Shown here in pieces: positions 1 through 10,530 of a stretch of 45,959 nt of DNA (position 1 is its first letter; each line of letters starts with the position of its first letter). Source of the DNA: Euprymna scolopes (taxonomy: Eukaryota > Mollusca > Cephalopoda > Sepiida > Sepiolidae); assembly GCA_024364805.1 (NCBI GenBank), contig CM044508.1, positions 100,669,872 through 100,715,830 of the forward strand. The letters are read 5' to 3'. Made by a program: the position numbers and the translations under genes. The notes under the pieces are model-generated. The model made no database searches and was not told the origin of the DNA. It saw nothing but the letters and a program-made list of their open reading frames with translations.

Positions 1-306
1 CTATTCCCTGAAGAGAAAGATATTATGCATAAAACTGCATCTTTAATTACACTTTGGGTTATAACTATGTCGATAGGATGAAATTATCATCAAAATAGGA
101 TTTTAAGCACATTGTTTAGCAGATTTTACTAGAATGTATTACAACAGCATTATGGGCGGGAACTTCCCCTGGCGAAGCACAAGTGATCCACACAATTTTT
201 GATCTCCGTAAATGACGAGAACTAAGTATAGCTTAAATCCACATATAGTTCGATTAATTCCTTAGTTTTTTGTCAGTGTCTTTAGCGAATTTTACATGTA
301 GCTTGA

Positions 307-494
307 TATACCCATCTTTAAAAATAAGCTAGGAAAAAGCATTGTCTCTGAATGTGAGAAAACAAATTGGTTAAAGCTACAATTCAAGATACAAGATTTA
401 TATACCCATCTTACAAATAAGCGAGGAAAAAGCATTGTCTCTGAATGCGAGAAAACTAATTGGTTAAACTACAATTCAAGATAAAAGATCAGAA
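307..494. repeat. 94-bp direct tandem duplication (two units)
   Basis: Unit 1 starts at 307 and unit 2 at 401, both with tatacccatctt. Both continue through a shared core ending near acaattcaagata. The units differ at only a few positions. The duplication lies inside the inverted-repeat element. Confidence 0.85.
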
Positions 495-544
495 ATGGAT
501 TAGATTTAGCCTATATCTTCTTTATAAGCCATAATGAGGTTTGA

Positions 545-580
545 CACACCGGTTGCTGTCAGATCACCGAAGTTAAGCAA
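545..580 (+). ncRNA. 5S rRNA-like fragment (about 36 nt)
   Basis: The segment caccggttgctgtcagatc followed by accgaagttaagcaa closely matches the 5' third of metazoan 5S rRNA, roughly nucleotides 25-60, which I recall for molluscs as caccggttctcgtccgatc then accgaagttaagcaa. The rest of the internal control region (the C box) is absent, so this is not a working gene. It could be a 5S pseudogene scrap or the remnant of a 5S-derived (SINE3-type) head. It lies just inside the right arm of the inverted repeat. Confidence 0.55.
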
Positions 581-850
581 ATATGAGCTGTCGACATAGT
601 TATTACCCAAATTGTAATTAAAGATGCAGTCTTAAGCATATGTTTCTCTTCAGGAAATAGAACTAGAGTAACAATATAATTTATATATATTTTTGTTACA
701 TAGGCATCATTAGGACTGTTAAATACTCTCTGGACTTTTTTATGCAATGTCGATACAGGGGGAAAAATAAATCGACCTAGAGTGTCGGAGTTTAAAGAAA
801 TTGCAATGTGAACTATCTTTGTTATTAGATCAACGTCAAATCATAAAATA

Positions 851-1631
851 GTGTGCCTTACTTGCAACGAGACCATTGCAATACTTCAAGAAACCACTTT
901 AGTGCATTACAGCGTCAATTATTCGGCGAAATTATGAAAGGAAGCGTTCAGCACATTACTCCTGATTTACTGAGCAACTCCAAACAGAGAAATTTGAAGA
1001 ATTTAAGAAGAAATCATCATCAACTCAGTCAATTTATACAAAACAATTACAGAGAATGAGGCAGGCAAGTTTTCGTGTGGAGAGAATGTTGGCTACGAAA
1101 CGTAAGCAATTAACAAACGGCAAACTAATTAAAAGATATTTAACAGAAGTTGTAAAGGAAATGCATCCAGAAAATTTCGATGCAGCCTGCCTAGTAAATC
1201 TTTCTTCAAATACTGTCGCACATAGGGTGGAACATCACGAGGAAAAACATTGCATCAGAGTCGAAAGATAAGTCAAAATAATTTGTAAGCTTTTCTGTTG
1301 CACTTGATGAGTTAACCAATGTACCAAACACATCTCAGCTGTTGTTGTTCGTTAGTTAGATAAAAGCCAAGTGTGAGATTATCGAGGCACTAGCATCTAT
1401 GCACACCATGCATGGAAAAAACAACCGACTTGGATAGTTTTTGCAGAAGGAGAAAAGGCACTGACTAATGGAAGAAACTGAAGTGCATAACAACGGATGG
1501 GCGCGGAAATATATGTGGAAAAAGAAAAGATTTGGTAGGGCATATAAACTGAGCTATTAAAATGTCTGGTAGTCTGTAACTCCCGAAAAACCCCTGCATA
1601 ATACATCAGCAAGAACTTTGTGCAAAGCATC
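851..1631 (+). pseudogene. hAT-type transposase fossil of the ZBED5/GTF2IRD2-like group
   Basis: Conceptual translation switches frame several times but preserves the order of family motifs. A BED-like zinc-finger start VCLTCNETIAIL is at 851, ASFRVERMLATKRK near 1065, SSNTVAHRVE near 1205, ALDELTNVPNTSQLLLFV near 1297-1350, LASMHTMHGK near 1390 and CIIHQQELC near 1600. These match the N-terminal half of GTF2IRD2/ZBED5/FAM200-like proteins, which descend from hAT transposases and carry a BED finger followed by an RNase H-like catalytic core. In-frame stops occur at 935-937, 971-973 and 1269-1271, and there are at least two frameshifts. The catalytic C-terminal half is missing. The longest open piece is 71 codons (1056-1271). 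It is a decayed transposon-derived gene with no evident host role. Family assignment rests on recalled motifs. Confidence 0.75.
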
Positions 1632-3971
1632 TAAACCTATCATCTATAATATAAATCTCACCTGTCTGTTAGTGTGTGTGTGTGTGTGAATGTATGTATG
1701 TTTATATGTCTACTAAAAAATTTTGTCAGCTGCATCGGACCGGATAAACCTGGTAGCATCTGAAATAGCAATCCGTCGCCCGCATAATATGTGAGAATTA
1801 GAAAATATAATCAATTATTTCGTATAGAAATAAAGCGTAAAACGAAGGGAGGGTCAGTAAAATTGACTCTTTCTAAACGACTTCAAAGACTGAGCATGCA
1901 TGAAGCATTATTTTAACTGGTTTAATAGAAGAATTTCCAATGTTATTTCGCAATCAGAGTTGTCAGCCAGTCGATTAGGAGATTGCCTAGTAAGCTTTAG
2001 TTTTTAGGTACACGCACCGGGGGTCTTTTGCGTTTAAACAGAGTTGTTTTTGTAATTTCTGCGGATAATTATATTAAAATAAAAGCAATTTCCGTAAGTT
2101 GAAGGTTTAGTTTTTATTTACAAAAAACAAATATTCCAAACAAACGAACTTTTTATCTTTTACATTTTTACGTGTTTATTTTTAAAACGTTGTATCCTTT
2201 ATTTTCCATTTTTTATTGGCGGTTAATTAAATTAAAGCATAACATTTTTCTTATTTTTAGTGTTACGTCTTGACATCGTTACTGCTACTATTTTTTCTTT
2301 TAATCACACCTCACGGCATAACTGATAATTTTTATAACGGTTACTTCGGTTGAAATTAATTCTAGTTTGTTATTTTTGTTTGTTGTTTTTTTTTGCAAAA
2401 AACGTATGCAAATCTTTCTAGACTGAGGCAGCATAAATAATGTGCGCTTAAACTGGTATATAGTCATTAAAAAGTGGTCAATGCTCACAGTATAGCTTCT
2501 TATCTTCGTTTCTCTTCTGCCGAAATATTTGGTAGGGAGGTTTTAACGTACTTCTCTTTTATGGCGATTACATTTTCGTGTTTTTATCTGTTATTTCATT
2601 TTTGAAATTTTTGTTAGAGGGTAACGCTGGAGTTAGCAGGTGTGTCCACACCGAACTTCATGTCCAGCCGAGCAGCGCTTTGCCAATTCTAGTCTGCCAT
2701 AAAGTCTATTGTTTCCACATTTAGTTTCATGGGTCCCTTTCTCCTTGAAATTGGTATTTAATTTCCAGATATACCTTACCATGCTTCAGTAAGATAAATT
2801 AGCTGTGAAAATATTCTGGCCTGCTCATTTTCACCTTCAAATTGTGATTAAATATTCTTGAGTGAAAACTAGGCACTGCTTTTGTAAACAGACAATGAAT
2901 GGCTCTGGACACTATCATTTTCAGCGGATTTAACCACTCTATTCAATAACTTTGTTGTGTAGTCGGGTTACATATTGAAGACACATAAAACGGAGACTCA
3001 GAACAGGGAGGGGGATAATGATATTTGTATCTGTGAGCTGAGACAGATGCGAATTCATTATTGAAGGAATGTGTAATACAGTACTTTTGTTAGAGAACAG
3101 GTCGCCTGTTCTTGTAAGTAAGTAAAAATGAGATAGGATAGTCATAGAATTCGAACCTGGGAAGCTAGGTTTGGAATTAAGATTCAGGAGACTTCCGATC
3201 GAGAGTTTAAAATAAATAAGCAGATGTTTGTTGAATTCTTTGTTTAGTAATGTTATAGAAAAAGGAATTTGAAACGAAATAGGAAAATGTTGAACATATT
3301 TGAAAGTAGGTTAGGCCGAAATAGGTTAGAGAACTCTTGTTGTAGACATGTGAGGAACAGTGCATGTTTTAGACATGTGAGGCATGTCAGGCCACGGGAA
3401 CGATATGCACGTTGTTGGCCATGCAATGACGTCATGGAAGAGATGAGTTGTCAATATAGTTAGAGCTTTAGTGAGACAAAGAGAGTGCCGAGAGAGTAGT
3501 CAGAGTCGAGTCAGTGCCGAGGCAGGGTCGAGAGAGGGTCGGACAGAACTGACATCCACCTTTGGAAGCGAAGGTTTAGAAGAAGGAAATCATGTAAGAC
3601 TTTGAACTCCTTGATGCAAAAGCACTGACCGGTCAAAGAAATAAAGGACGTAATCATATTTTATAACAGCTATCTTGTGCTGCGTCATTCAATAAAAAAA
3701 GGTATTCTGAATAATTTATATGAATTTGTGTTCCACTCATCTGTATAAGAATTTTGTGTATGAACGCATATAAGCAATGTGTCTTCATCATCTTAAGAAT
3801 GTTTTCCCCCTCAGCTATAAGTAATGACTGGCTCCTTCTTTATGAGAAAAGAACTGATAACCATCATCTCAAAAATATATGTGTTAAAGAAATATAATGT
3901 TTATAGCAACACTCCCAGAACTGTCAGATCTGTATAAATGTTAATCTCTCTTCTATCTATATATCTATCCC
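1632..3971. other. No gene recognised
   Basis: AT-rich DNA with a short (TG)n at about 1671-1690. No reading frame here resembles a known protein. From 3335 to 3700 there is a GA-rich block rich in gagag and gtcgag motifs, with AATAAA at about 3640. I could not assign it (see rejected items). Confidence 0.6.
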
Positions 3972-4272
3972 CCTCTCATTGTGGGTCCTGGATATGACCT
4001 TAAACTATATCCAGTGGTGAGGTCCAGCTTGCGGGCTTTGGGGAGTGTGAAGCCACCCTTTAATTGTCATTGCTCCCAGGTCCACTCTGACCCGGAGTGG
4101 TAGTACCTTTTAGGGTCCCAACTATGGGTTAAATAGAAACCGACTTGAAAACAACAAATATATTCTATTAAAAAAATTTTCTTCCGAATTTTTGGATTCA
4201 GCATTAAATAACCTGAAAAGGGTTGATATGCCGCAAAACAAAAACAACCAAACAACCAACCCTCTCATTGTG
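3972..4272 (+). mobile_element. SINE-like retroposon with 12-bp target-site duplication, copy 1
   Basis: The body is 3984-4260, about 277 bp, and is flanked by perfect direct repeats cctctcattgtg at 3972-3983 and 4261-4272. It ends in a CAA/CCAA-rich simple tail, which sets the orientation. A second copy with its own different duplication lies at 37451-37722 and differs at about 20 positions. The first 150 bp are stem-rich: ctggatat pairs with atatccag, and ccactc pairs with gagtgg. I see no convincing tRNA head. Length, simple tail and target-site duplication are the hallmarks of a SINE mobilised by a LINE. The antisense strand is open for about 60-84 codons in both copies, so a LINE 3'-end fragment is the alternative. 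Confidence 0.75.
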
Positions 4273-5235
4273 TATTACATGTTCCCGTCTCGCCTTTAAT
4301 ATGCAGCATGTCTCTATCTCACTAATATGAACACTCTAAGACGAACACGCAATAACAAATATATAATTCGTCATTTTAATAAGACCACTATATAACACTT
4401 TTACATCAGAGGGGGAAATCGGTACTGATGGTGGAGGAGGCACATTACTTGGAGGGGGTCATAGAATGTTCATTGAAGAAATTATGATAGACAGAGTACA
4501 TCTATTTTTCAGTTGAAATGAGGACACGAAGACAAACAGTTACAAAATATATATGGTGATTTCTTTATTAAGCAGCCGGTCGATAGATGACAGGAAATCA
4601 AACTTGTATATCTACATGGTCTCTCTTCAACCCTTGGCTTCTAAGGGCATTAGCTTCAAGTCTGACCTTCTCCCTCTCTGGCTGTGTGTGTGACTCTCTA
4701 TCTTACTTCGAACCCTAGGCTCAAAATATTGAGAATCTCCATTGTTTATGACGCCAAGTTTCAAGTTTCAATTCACCCGTGGCCTTGCACATGTATTTGC
4801 ACTCCTCTGATATACAAAATAAATCCGTAAATTCAATTGTATACTTTAACCTAGTTTTAATTTATAAACTCACATTGTCCATTCTTTTAACTGACATATT
4901 TAATATCCAGTTATCTCTAAAAAAAATGGAAATCGCCCTATGTCTGACATAAATGATATTAACTTATTTCTAAAAGAATTAACAATCGGCTGCATTCCTA
5001 GGATTTCAATTATCCATTCTTTAAACTACAGGGTTCGATTCTAGCCTTTTTCTAATATCATTTTGACTTATCTATTCTGCTTTCTTAATTTATGAGAGGG
5101 TGATAGCCCTTCGTATGTAACAGCTTTAATTTGTGATTGCAGCGTGAAACTTCACTAATTTGTGATTTGCCAAGGTAAAGATTTTCGTCAGATCTTATCA
5201 TTAATTAATAATAACTAATAAAATAGTAATATTAA
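4273..5235. other. No gene recognised
   Basis: AT-rich unique-looking sequence. I found no conserved reading frame, RNA gene or repeat shared with the rest of the window. Confidence 0.5.
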
Positions 5236-5379
5236 CTAGCAGGACCTGTGGAAATTCCACAGTGGACTCTTTCATATGTAATATATTGATGTTGTCATTT
5301 CTGTGGATGTTCAGTATAAATGGAGACACCCTGATATTATTGTAGTTCTTTCTTAAAACTGCAAAAGTATATATCTATA
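5236..5379 (-). mobile_element. F1-type Helitron-like 3' tail unit (about 144 bp)
   Basis: On the minus strand this segment ends with a 17-nt perfect hairpin palindrome, ctgtggaaattccacag at 5246-5262, then a short spacer and terminal CTAG (5236-5239) next to a T. Hairpin plus CTRR followed by host T is the 3'-end signature of Helitrons. The same tail closes the copies at 36280-36424 and 38491-38617 in the other orientation. It directly abuts another CTAG terminus at 5380-5383. Confidence 0.65.
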
Positions 5380-5455
5380 CTAGCAGGGACGCCCGGCATA
5401 GCCTGGTCGTAAAATATGCGTAAATATGATATTTTAATTTATGCTGATTTCGTAT
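5380..5455 (-). mobile_element. Helitron-like 3' end fragment, F3-like
   Basis: The plus strand reads ctagcagggacgcccggc and runs on into aaaatatgcgtaaatatgat and attttaattt. It matches the ends of the F3 copies at 17179 and 17680. In transcript sense it is the minus-strand 3' end, with a GC-rich terminus ending in CTAG. Only the last 75 bp or so are recognisable. Confidence 0.6.
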
Positions 5456-5521
5456 ATATTACTATAAGAGTCAATTTTCGATCTTTTTTTATATATTATA
5501 AACTTGTGATTTCAAAAATAA

Positions 5522-5525
<4 letters not shown>

Positions 5526-5580
<55 letters not shown>
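5526..5580. repeat. (TA)n microsatellite
   Basis: An uninterrupted TA dinucleotide run of about 55 bp. Confidence 0.98.
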
Positions 5581-5585
<5 letters not shown>

Positions 5586-6291
5586 GTTATGTAATGAATG
5601 GCTGGGACCATCCGATACATAACTGTGAAAATAAAAAAAAACTTCTTTAGAAAAAATAATAAAAGATTTGAAAGGTGACCATGGAATATCGATTGGCCAC
5701 CAGTGAAGTTTGTGGGGAGACGCATTTTTGGCTGAAACGTGACATTCCTTGCACTGCAATGCAAGATCGGAATGTCATATGAAGCTGGCACGAGATGGCG
5801 ACGCACGTGTATAAACAAATTCAGTAGTCGGTCAGCTGAAGAGAAATGGGTTACAGTGTCTCTGGGTCAGATGCAGCAATTCATTTGTCAACAAAAACTG
5901 AAAAACGTGACCAGGAAATGCGTGATCCATTATCGATAACAGAGTTGATCGACCAGTGGCATGGAAAATTACCGAGCAAAAACTCATGCCAATATAAGGA
6001 GGTGATTTTTGGAGTCCAGTAGAGAAAGGAAAGAAGAAGGAGAAAGAAAGGAGCGGAGACGTGCGTTGTCGAGAGAATAACATCTTCCCCCCTCTCCATC
6101 ACTGGATGACAGGGAAGTAACCGCACCATTAAACTGTGAACTGTTAAAAATCTTTATATACAGAATGAGAAAAATATTTCTAACACAAAATATATCTTTA
6201 TAAAGGAAGCCAGCGTGTCTTACGTCTTAATTTGGGTGCTGAGTTATGTCTGATTGTGTGTGCATGTTAATTTTGTTTCAGCCAGCAACGT
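5581..6291. other. No gene recognised
   Basis: Open frames of 66-83 codons occur on both strands near 5740-6130, but none resembles a known protein. A purine-rich patch lies at about 6019-6060. Confidence 0.5.
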
Positions 6292-6489
6292 TGTTGTGAC
6301 AAGCCTTTGACAGCTGACGGCAAGTAAGAGAAAAAATGCACGGTCAAGAGGGAAATAACTCCGCTGTCTTCGCGGTTACCATGACAATCAAAGTCCTAAA
6401 CAAACTAGACGATCAATAAAAGTCAGCTGCTAGATTTTGTTGCAGCGGGGAACTTACTAACTACGACCTGGGCTCCTGCGCAACGCAAC

Positions 6490-6490
<1 letters not shown>
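6292..6490 (+). mobile_element. Possible solo LTR (about 199 bp), retroelement fossil
   Basis: The segment opens with TGTTG and closes with CAACA, the inverted ends expected of an LTR. It carries an AATAAA-type signal near 6415, about 70 bp before its end. No internal retroelement region adjoins it. The right flank is a microsatellite, so a target-site duplication cannot be judged. Family cannot be assigned. This is a fossil at most. Confidence 0.3.

Positions 6491-6547
<57 letters not shown>
6490..6547. repeat. Compound (TA)n(TG)n microsatellite
   Basis: TA repeats at 6490-6509 run directly into TG repeats up to about 6547. The tract lies at the truncated inner edge of an F1 Helitron-like copy, where other F1 copies also carry a microsatellite. 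Confidence 0.97.
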
Positions 6548-6549
<2 letters not shown>

Positions 6550-6790
6550 CTTGGGTGAATCAGCTTGAATCGAAACCGAAACCAAAAATTAAGAAAAAAG
6601 AATATATGTATATATACCTTGATTTTTTTCAGCTATAATCGGAACCGAAACCAAAACTGATAAAGAATTCTTGGTAAAATTATTTATTACAAGAAATGGA
6701 AAGGCATAACAATTAAACGACAGACACTCGGAAGAAAAAAATAAATGTGACACAGAAAAGAATATACACGCTATCGTATTAATATATAGA
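6548..6790 (-). mobile_element. F1 Helitron-like element, 5' half with tandem units
   Basis: Read on the minus strand it starts TCTATATATTAATACGATAG at 6790. It continues into core units of the form ttttaccaagaattcttta, ttggtttcggttccgatta and tagctga, like the starts of the copies at 35603 and 38015. About two to three core units are present before the microsatellite. The conserved 3' region is missing, so the copy is truncated or interrupted. The initial TC next to an A fits a Helitron 5' end. Confidence 0.65.
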
Positions 6791-6892
6791 TTTAAATATT
6801 TTATGTACCAAAACAGTTTTTCATGAAACTATTTTAGTTAAAACAATGTTGTAATAAAATAATTTATTTAGAAAAATGAACTGTCATTTAAT

Positions 6893-6950
<58 letters not shown>
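6893..6950. repeat. Compound (AC)n(AT)n microsatellite
   Basis: AC repeats to about 6916, then AT repeats to 6950. Confidence 0.97.
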
Positions 6951-6953
<3 letters not shown>

Positions 6954-7140
6954 TTTTATAAAAATATTTTATGTACAAAACAGTTTCGTTTCGCTCATAA
7001 CGTGTCGCTTTTTTGATTAGCAAAGTCAAGGCTTTTTATGAAGTTCAAGGTTTCATAACGGATAAGCATCTTGGCTTTTGTTTACTTGAACATGAAGTAG
7101 TAGCAACACTATTTTAATTAACGATAACACCAGCCCTCTC

Positions 7141-7187
7141 CTCCCTCTCTCTCTCTCTATCTCTCTCTCTCTCTCTCTCGCTCTCTC
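7141..7187. repeat. (CT)n microsatellite
   Basis: A nearly pure CT run with single interruptions. The flanks from 6951 to 7485 are AT-rich and hold no recognisable gene. Confidence 0.95.
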
Positions 7188-7485
7188 AAACAATTACAAA
7201 ATATAGAACTGCGGTGATGCATTAATTTTTGCCCCAAATATTTTAAATTAGAAAAAAAATCTTATAGCGTCGGCTGGCCGAAAGATTTGTGTTATCGTTT
7301 TTTACTGCGGAATAATTCAAAATCAATTATTTCTTAACTTTTGCATTTACTAAAAAGATGAAACCCTTAATTTTATAGTATTAAAAACAGCGGTTAGAAC
7401 ACGCTAATCGAATGCTGCCTAGAGCCTTCGTAAATGTGTATTCTGTAATTAATGTATATTCCAGAATTAAATTTCAACCAATGAA

Positions 7486-7545
7486 ATTTGCCAGAAAGCG
7501 TGATACATAAAAACACACACACACGCTATTGTATTAATACATACG
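7486..7545 (-). mobile_element. F1 Helitron-like 5'-end scrap
   Basis: The minus strand reads tgtattaatacaatagcgtg followed by tgtgtgt and a stretch resembling atgtcacgctt. This corresponds to the first 55-60 bp of the F1 copies at 6790 and 38015. Nothing downstream in F1 can be followed. Confidence 0.45.
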
Positions 7546-7645
7546 TAACTAAAAAGAAACTCTTTTGCTCTCTTGGCATATATAGCCAAGAAGCTGCGAT
7601 TTTCTTCTCAAGCTTGTTAGTTCAAGATATTTTTTACATAAGAGT

Positions 7646-8250
7646 CACCACTTATCAAGTCCCAGTGGCCACTTGAGTATAAGGGTTAAGGAGTGTATAG
7701 TGTTCAGTGAGACAATGTAGTAATCGTAAGTAGTGGAAATTTATTAAATTGGATTACTTAAGGGAAATGGCTCATCAAGAACTTGTCTACGTTGGACTTG
7801 AAGACGACCATATTTTAGTCAGCAGGAAAGCAGGAAAACAGAAGACAGTTTCACAGGTGTGCAGTTTTAAGAAAGAAGATTTGTTCATGGAATCTACGTT
7901 TAGGTTTAGACACAGATAAAGAGTGGGGGAATTGTTGAATGTAGTTTCAGCTAGACGAGTGTTTCCCGTGAATGTTTGGCGAGGAGGGACCGTAAATTGG
8001 AGCTCAGATGAGCACTCGTCATGAAAATAAAGATAAAGCAGAGACAGGCTCGCAGCGTCTCTTCTGGGTGAAAGAGGTCGCAGGGAAGAGAAAAGGGCAT
8101 TCCTTACTAGGCTACGAACTCTATTTTGAACGCTATCAAGGTAGAATTATGAGCTTTCTACCAGCTCCTGCCCAGATGTGGCAACCGTATTCATCCTTGG
8201 ATGTATCTGGTTCTTATATAGGTAAAGAATTGCATCAGCAGTGAGATATC
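7646..8250 (-). mobile_element. LINE-B 3' end (C-terminal RT region and 3' UTR)
   Basis: This is the reverse complement of the last 500-600 bp of the LINE at 44785-45959. They share the terminal block agtcaccacttatcaag plus gtggccact, the block tggattacttaaggg, and the block tttgttcatggaatctacg with tttaggttta. In sense orientation it holds the tail of ORF2 and the 3' UTR. LINE copies are usually truncated at their 5' side, which fits this fragment. The element is dead: the coding part is broken in every frame. The 78-codon plus-strand frame at 8008-8244 is an antisense shadow. Confidence 0.75.
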
Positions 8251-8604
8251 TATATTAACTATATTTATTTCAGTTTTTTTTATTTATATCTTATTTGATT
8301 GTTTTATTTAATAAAAATTTTTTCGTCCCTGAATGTACTCATTATATCTACCAAGTTGATCTTTAAAATAGCATAAATAGATTCGACAATTCCATTTATT
8401 TTCAGTTAATGAGAGGGGAATCTATCACCATACTTTCCCTTAACCAGGTCAATTAGTCTAATGATATACAATACTTAAAATGTTATTTTCGGGTTAAAAC
8501 AACAATTTCAGCAACATTTCCTTGATCTTGGTTCCTTTTTTATTAAACTGAGAACATTCCAAAATCCTTTCAATTCTGTCATTGAAGACGTTCTTTTTTT
8601 ATGG
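8251..8604. other. No gene recognised
   Basis: AT-rich spacer between two LINE-B tails. Nothing recognisable. Confidence 0.5.
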
Positions 8605-8830
8605 GGGTCACAACTTATCAAGGCCCGGAGGCCACTCAGGGTAAGGGTTATTGCGTGTACAGTAATCAATGAGATAGTAGTGTAGTAATCATTAGTATTG
8701 GAGATTTGATAGAGTACCTTACTTATTGTCAGGAATTTGTTTATGTTGGACTTGAAGACGTCCAAGTGGTAGGCAAGTGGGAAACATGCAAACGGAAGAG
8801 AATTCCACAGTCGTGCACTTAAATTAGTGA
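8605..8830 (-). mobile_element. LINE-B 3' UTR fragment, second copy
   Basis: It contains the same minus-strand LINE-B end: a gtcacaacttatcaaggcc core, then ggccact, a variant of agtaatcattagtattgg, and ttggacttgaagacg. It is more diverged than the copy 400 bp to the left and in the same orientation. It could be an independent insertion or part of a local duplication. Confidence 0.7.
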
Positions 8831-9184
8831 ATTGACATTAAATGGCATTCTTAGAGACAAATTAAATGAAAGAAATGTAGTACAATTTTACAAATGTATT
8901 CAATCTAACGAATATTTTTATCTCAGAATGTTTGCTCGTGAAGTAATTTCAGCTTTTGTTACAGATCACAATTGTCTGGTGAACATTTAAATGCTTTGCT
9001 TATGACTGTATTTGATTGTAACATCTCACAGAAAATTCTACACTAATTCAGACTTTGAAAATAAATGTACTATTACCCCGTTTCATTCACTGTTTCTTGA
9101 TCATTTTTTATATTGGCCTGTGTAGCTCTGAAATATCAGGAATTTCATATTTCAAAGATTTTAACAATCTATGCTTTATAAGAT
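8831..9184. other. No gene recognised
   Basis: AT-rich sequence without a reading frame or repeat that I can assign. Confidence 0.5.
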
Positions 9185-10046
9185 AAGCAAGGTATTCGTT
9201 ATAGTCGTTGATGCACTCGAAGGTAGAAGAAAGACATTTGTTACAAAGTTAATTCTTGCAAAATTATGTCAAAAGGCAAAACAGCTGTTGCGTCATCAGG
9301 GATCGCGGTCACTCCTCTTACTATTTGCTGAACAGCTCACTGAATATTTAAATCGTCAATATCTTTAACAAAAAGCCCTGATCCGTTTTGCCAAATAGAA
9401 TGCGGATCGGATAATCTAAAGTTTTACAGAATAGTTATTTGATCGTATGGGATGAATGTACAATAGTGCAAAAAAAGCATCTAAAAATCCATATAAAACA
9501 TTGCATTTGTAAATGGGGACAGCATACTTTTGTTATAAGGTGATTTACGACAAACAGGTTCTTTTGTTTTACGTGGAGGTCCTGCTGCTGAGCTCAATGC
9601 GTGCATGGTATTAACATATTTGTGGAAGTATCAATATAACATTATCTAGAAACATGTGTGTAGATCGTAAGAGTTACCCAATGGCCGATGAGTTTGTCTA
9701 CATACTTCTAGAAATTTATGATGGCAATATTCCAACAACGAAACATGGCAAGATTGTTATAACTCCAGGTATTGGATCAATTGTTCACACCTTAGTAGCA
9801 TAGTTTACCCGAATATAGTTTAAACCTTTGTCCTTGCTCAATATATAACGGGCAGAGCAATTTTAGCTCCTAAAAATTGCATCTTGCGTGTTATCAATCA
9901 ATAACTGCTCAACAAAATTCCAAAGGAACAAACTTCTATAGATTTTACTCTCGCTGAGGAGAATGCGCTACAATATTTGCAATTCTTTAGAGCAACCTGG
10001 TATAAAATCAAACAAATCAAAGCTGATAGCTGGATGCTCAATTTAT
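9185..10046 (+). pseudogene. Helitron Rep/helicase fossil, Pif1-like helicase part 1
   Basis: Translation across several frames gives the ordered motifs of the Helitron helicase. A degenerate Walker A region, VDALEGRRKTFVTKLILAKL (family APGGTGKTF), starts at about 9208. Walker B, SYLIVWDECTIVQKKHL, is near 9433-9480, with WDE at 9448-9456. The GDLRQTGSFVLRGGPAAELN motif is near 9539. NKIPKEQTSIDF is near 9915. Pif1-type SF1B helicases unwind DNA during rolling-circle Helitron transposition. The Walker A Gly-Thr-Gly is lost and many stops and frameshifts are present, so it is inactive. The reading is interrupted by LINE-A at 10047 and resumes at 10531. The upstream Rep (HUH) domain is not present in the window. 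Confidence 0.8.
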
Positions 10047-10530
10047 GCTACTAGTCTCTCACTCTTGGACAGGGTTCGAAAGAAAGCCGGCAATCGGATA
10101 GGTCCTTAACTGTATCTAAGCTTCAGCCTCTATCTTATCGACGAAATGATCCTACTATCTGCCTGTTCTACAAGTATTTTAATGGCGAATACTCTGACGA
10201 ACTACAAGCACTTGTACCCCCTCAATGTAAATACTTCCGACAAACCCGACAAGCAGCTAAATGCCACCCCTACATAGTAGAGAACCCTAGATGTAAGTAG
10301 GCGTTCTACTCCAATAGTTTCTTCCTCAGAACTACTAGACTTTGGAACTCCCTTCCGGGATTCTGTTTTCCCAACTGTACTGACATGCAGAAGTTCAAGT
10401 TTAATGTGAACAGACATCTTGTTGCTCGTCTCCTTTCATAATATCCCTACAACTTGTGTGGTCGATAGTAAACCTCTACTTCAAAGTGGCACTGTGCCTT
10501 GTTTGGGGTGAAAATTGAATTTTAAAAAAA
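10047..10530 (+). mobile_element. 5'-truncated LINE-A inserted in the Helitron helicase
   Basis: The block starts at tgctactagtctctcact and ends gaattttaaaaaaa. It contains the ORF2 C-terminus typical of this family: LLDRV near 10070, then the signature RLWNSLPGF near 10340, TDMQKFKF near 10383 and a stop before the 3' UTR. The tail ttgtttggggtga plus A-rich end is shared with the LINE-A at 29032-30460. Several frameshifts break it. The helicase reading continues on both sides, so LINE-A came later. I see no clear target-site duplication. Confidence 0.8.

Larger units (their letters stand above)
1..660. repeat. Inverted-repeat (foldback-like) element, left edge at or beyond window start
   Basis: Bases 1-73 are the reverse complement of 591-660 with a handful of differences. 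For example, tcgacatagttat at 591-603 mirrors 61-73. The arms are about 70 bp and enclose about 517 bp. The interior holds a 94-bp tandem duplication and a 5S rRNA-like scrap. No transposase reading frame is visible inside. The left arm begins at base 1, so the element may extend beyond the window. It could be a foldback or MITE-like element, or two opposed copies of one repeat. Confidence 0.6.

Noticed and set aside
2630-2660. ggtgtgtccacacc hairpin near gctaa, like a minus-strand Helitron end
   Set aside because: The base after the CTAA would be C, not T, and no family member shares the flank.
3335-3700. GA-rich block with AATAAA resembling the R-U5 part of an LTR
   Set aside because: No clear TG...CA boundaries, no partner copy and no retroelement coding sequence nearby; left unassigned.
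4448-4980. TTTATT near 4562 followed by CT-rich sequence, suggesting an antisense LTR
   Set aside because: No terminal inverted ends or second copy could be found.
5489-5818. Reading frames with long Tyr-Ile runs (also near 15600, 37100 and 37800)
   Set aside because: They are translations of (TA)n microsatellites.
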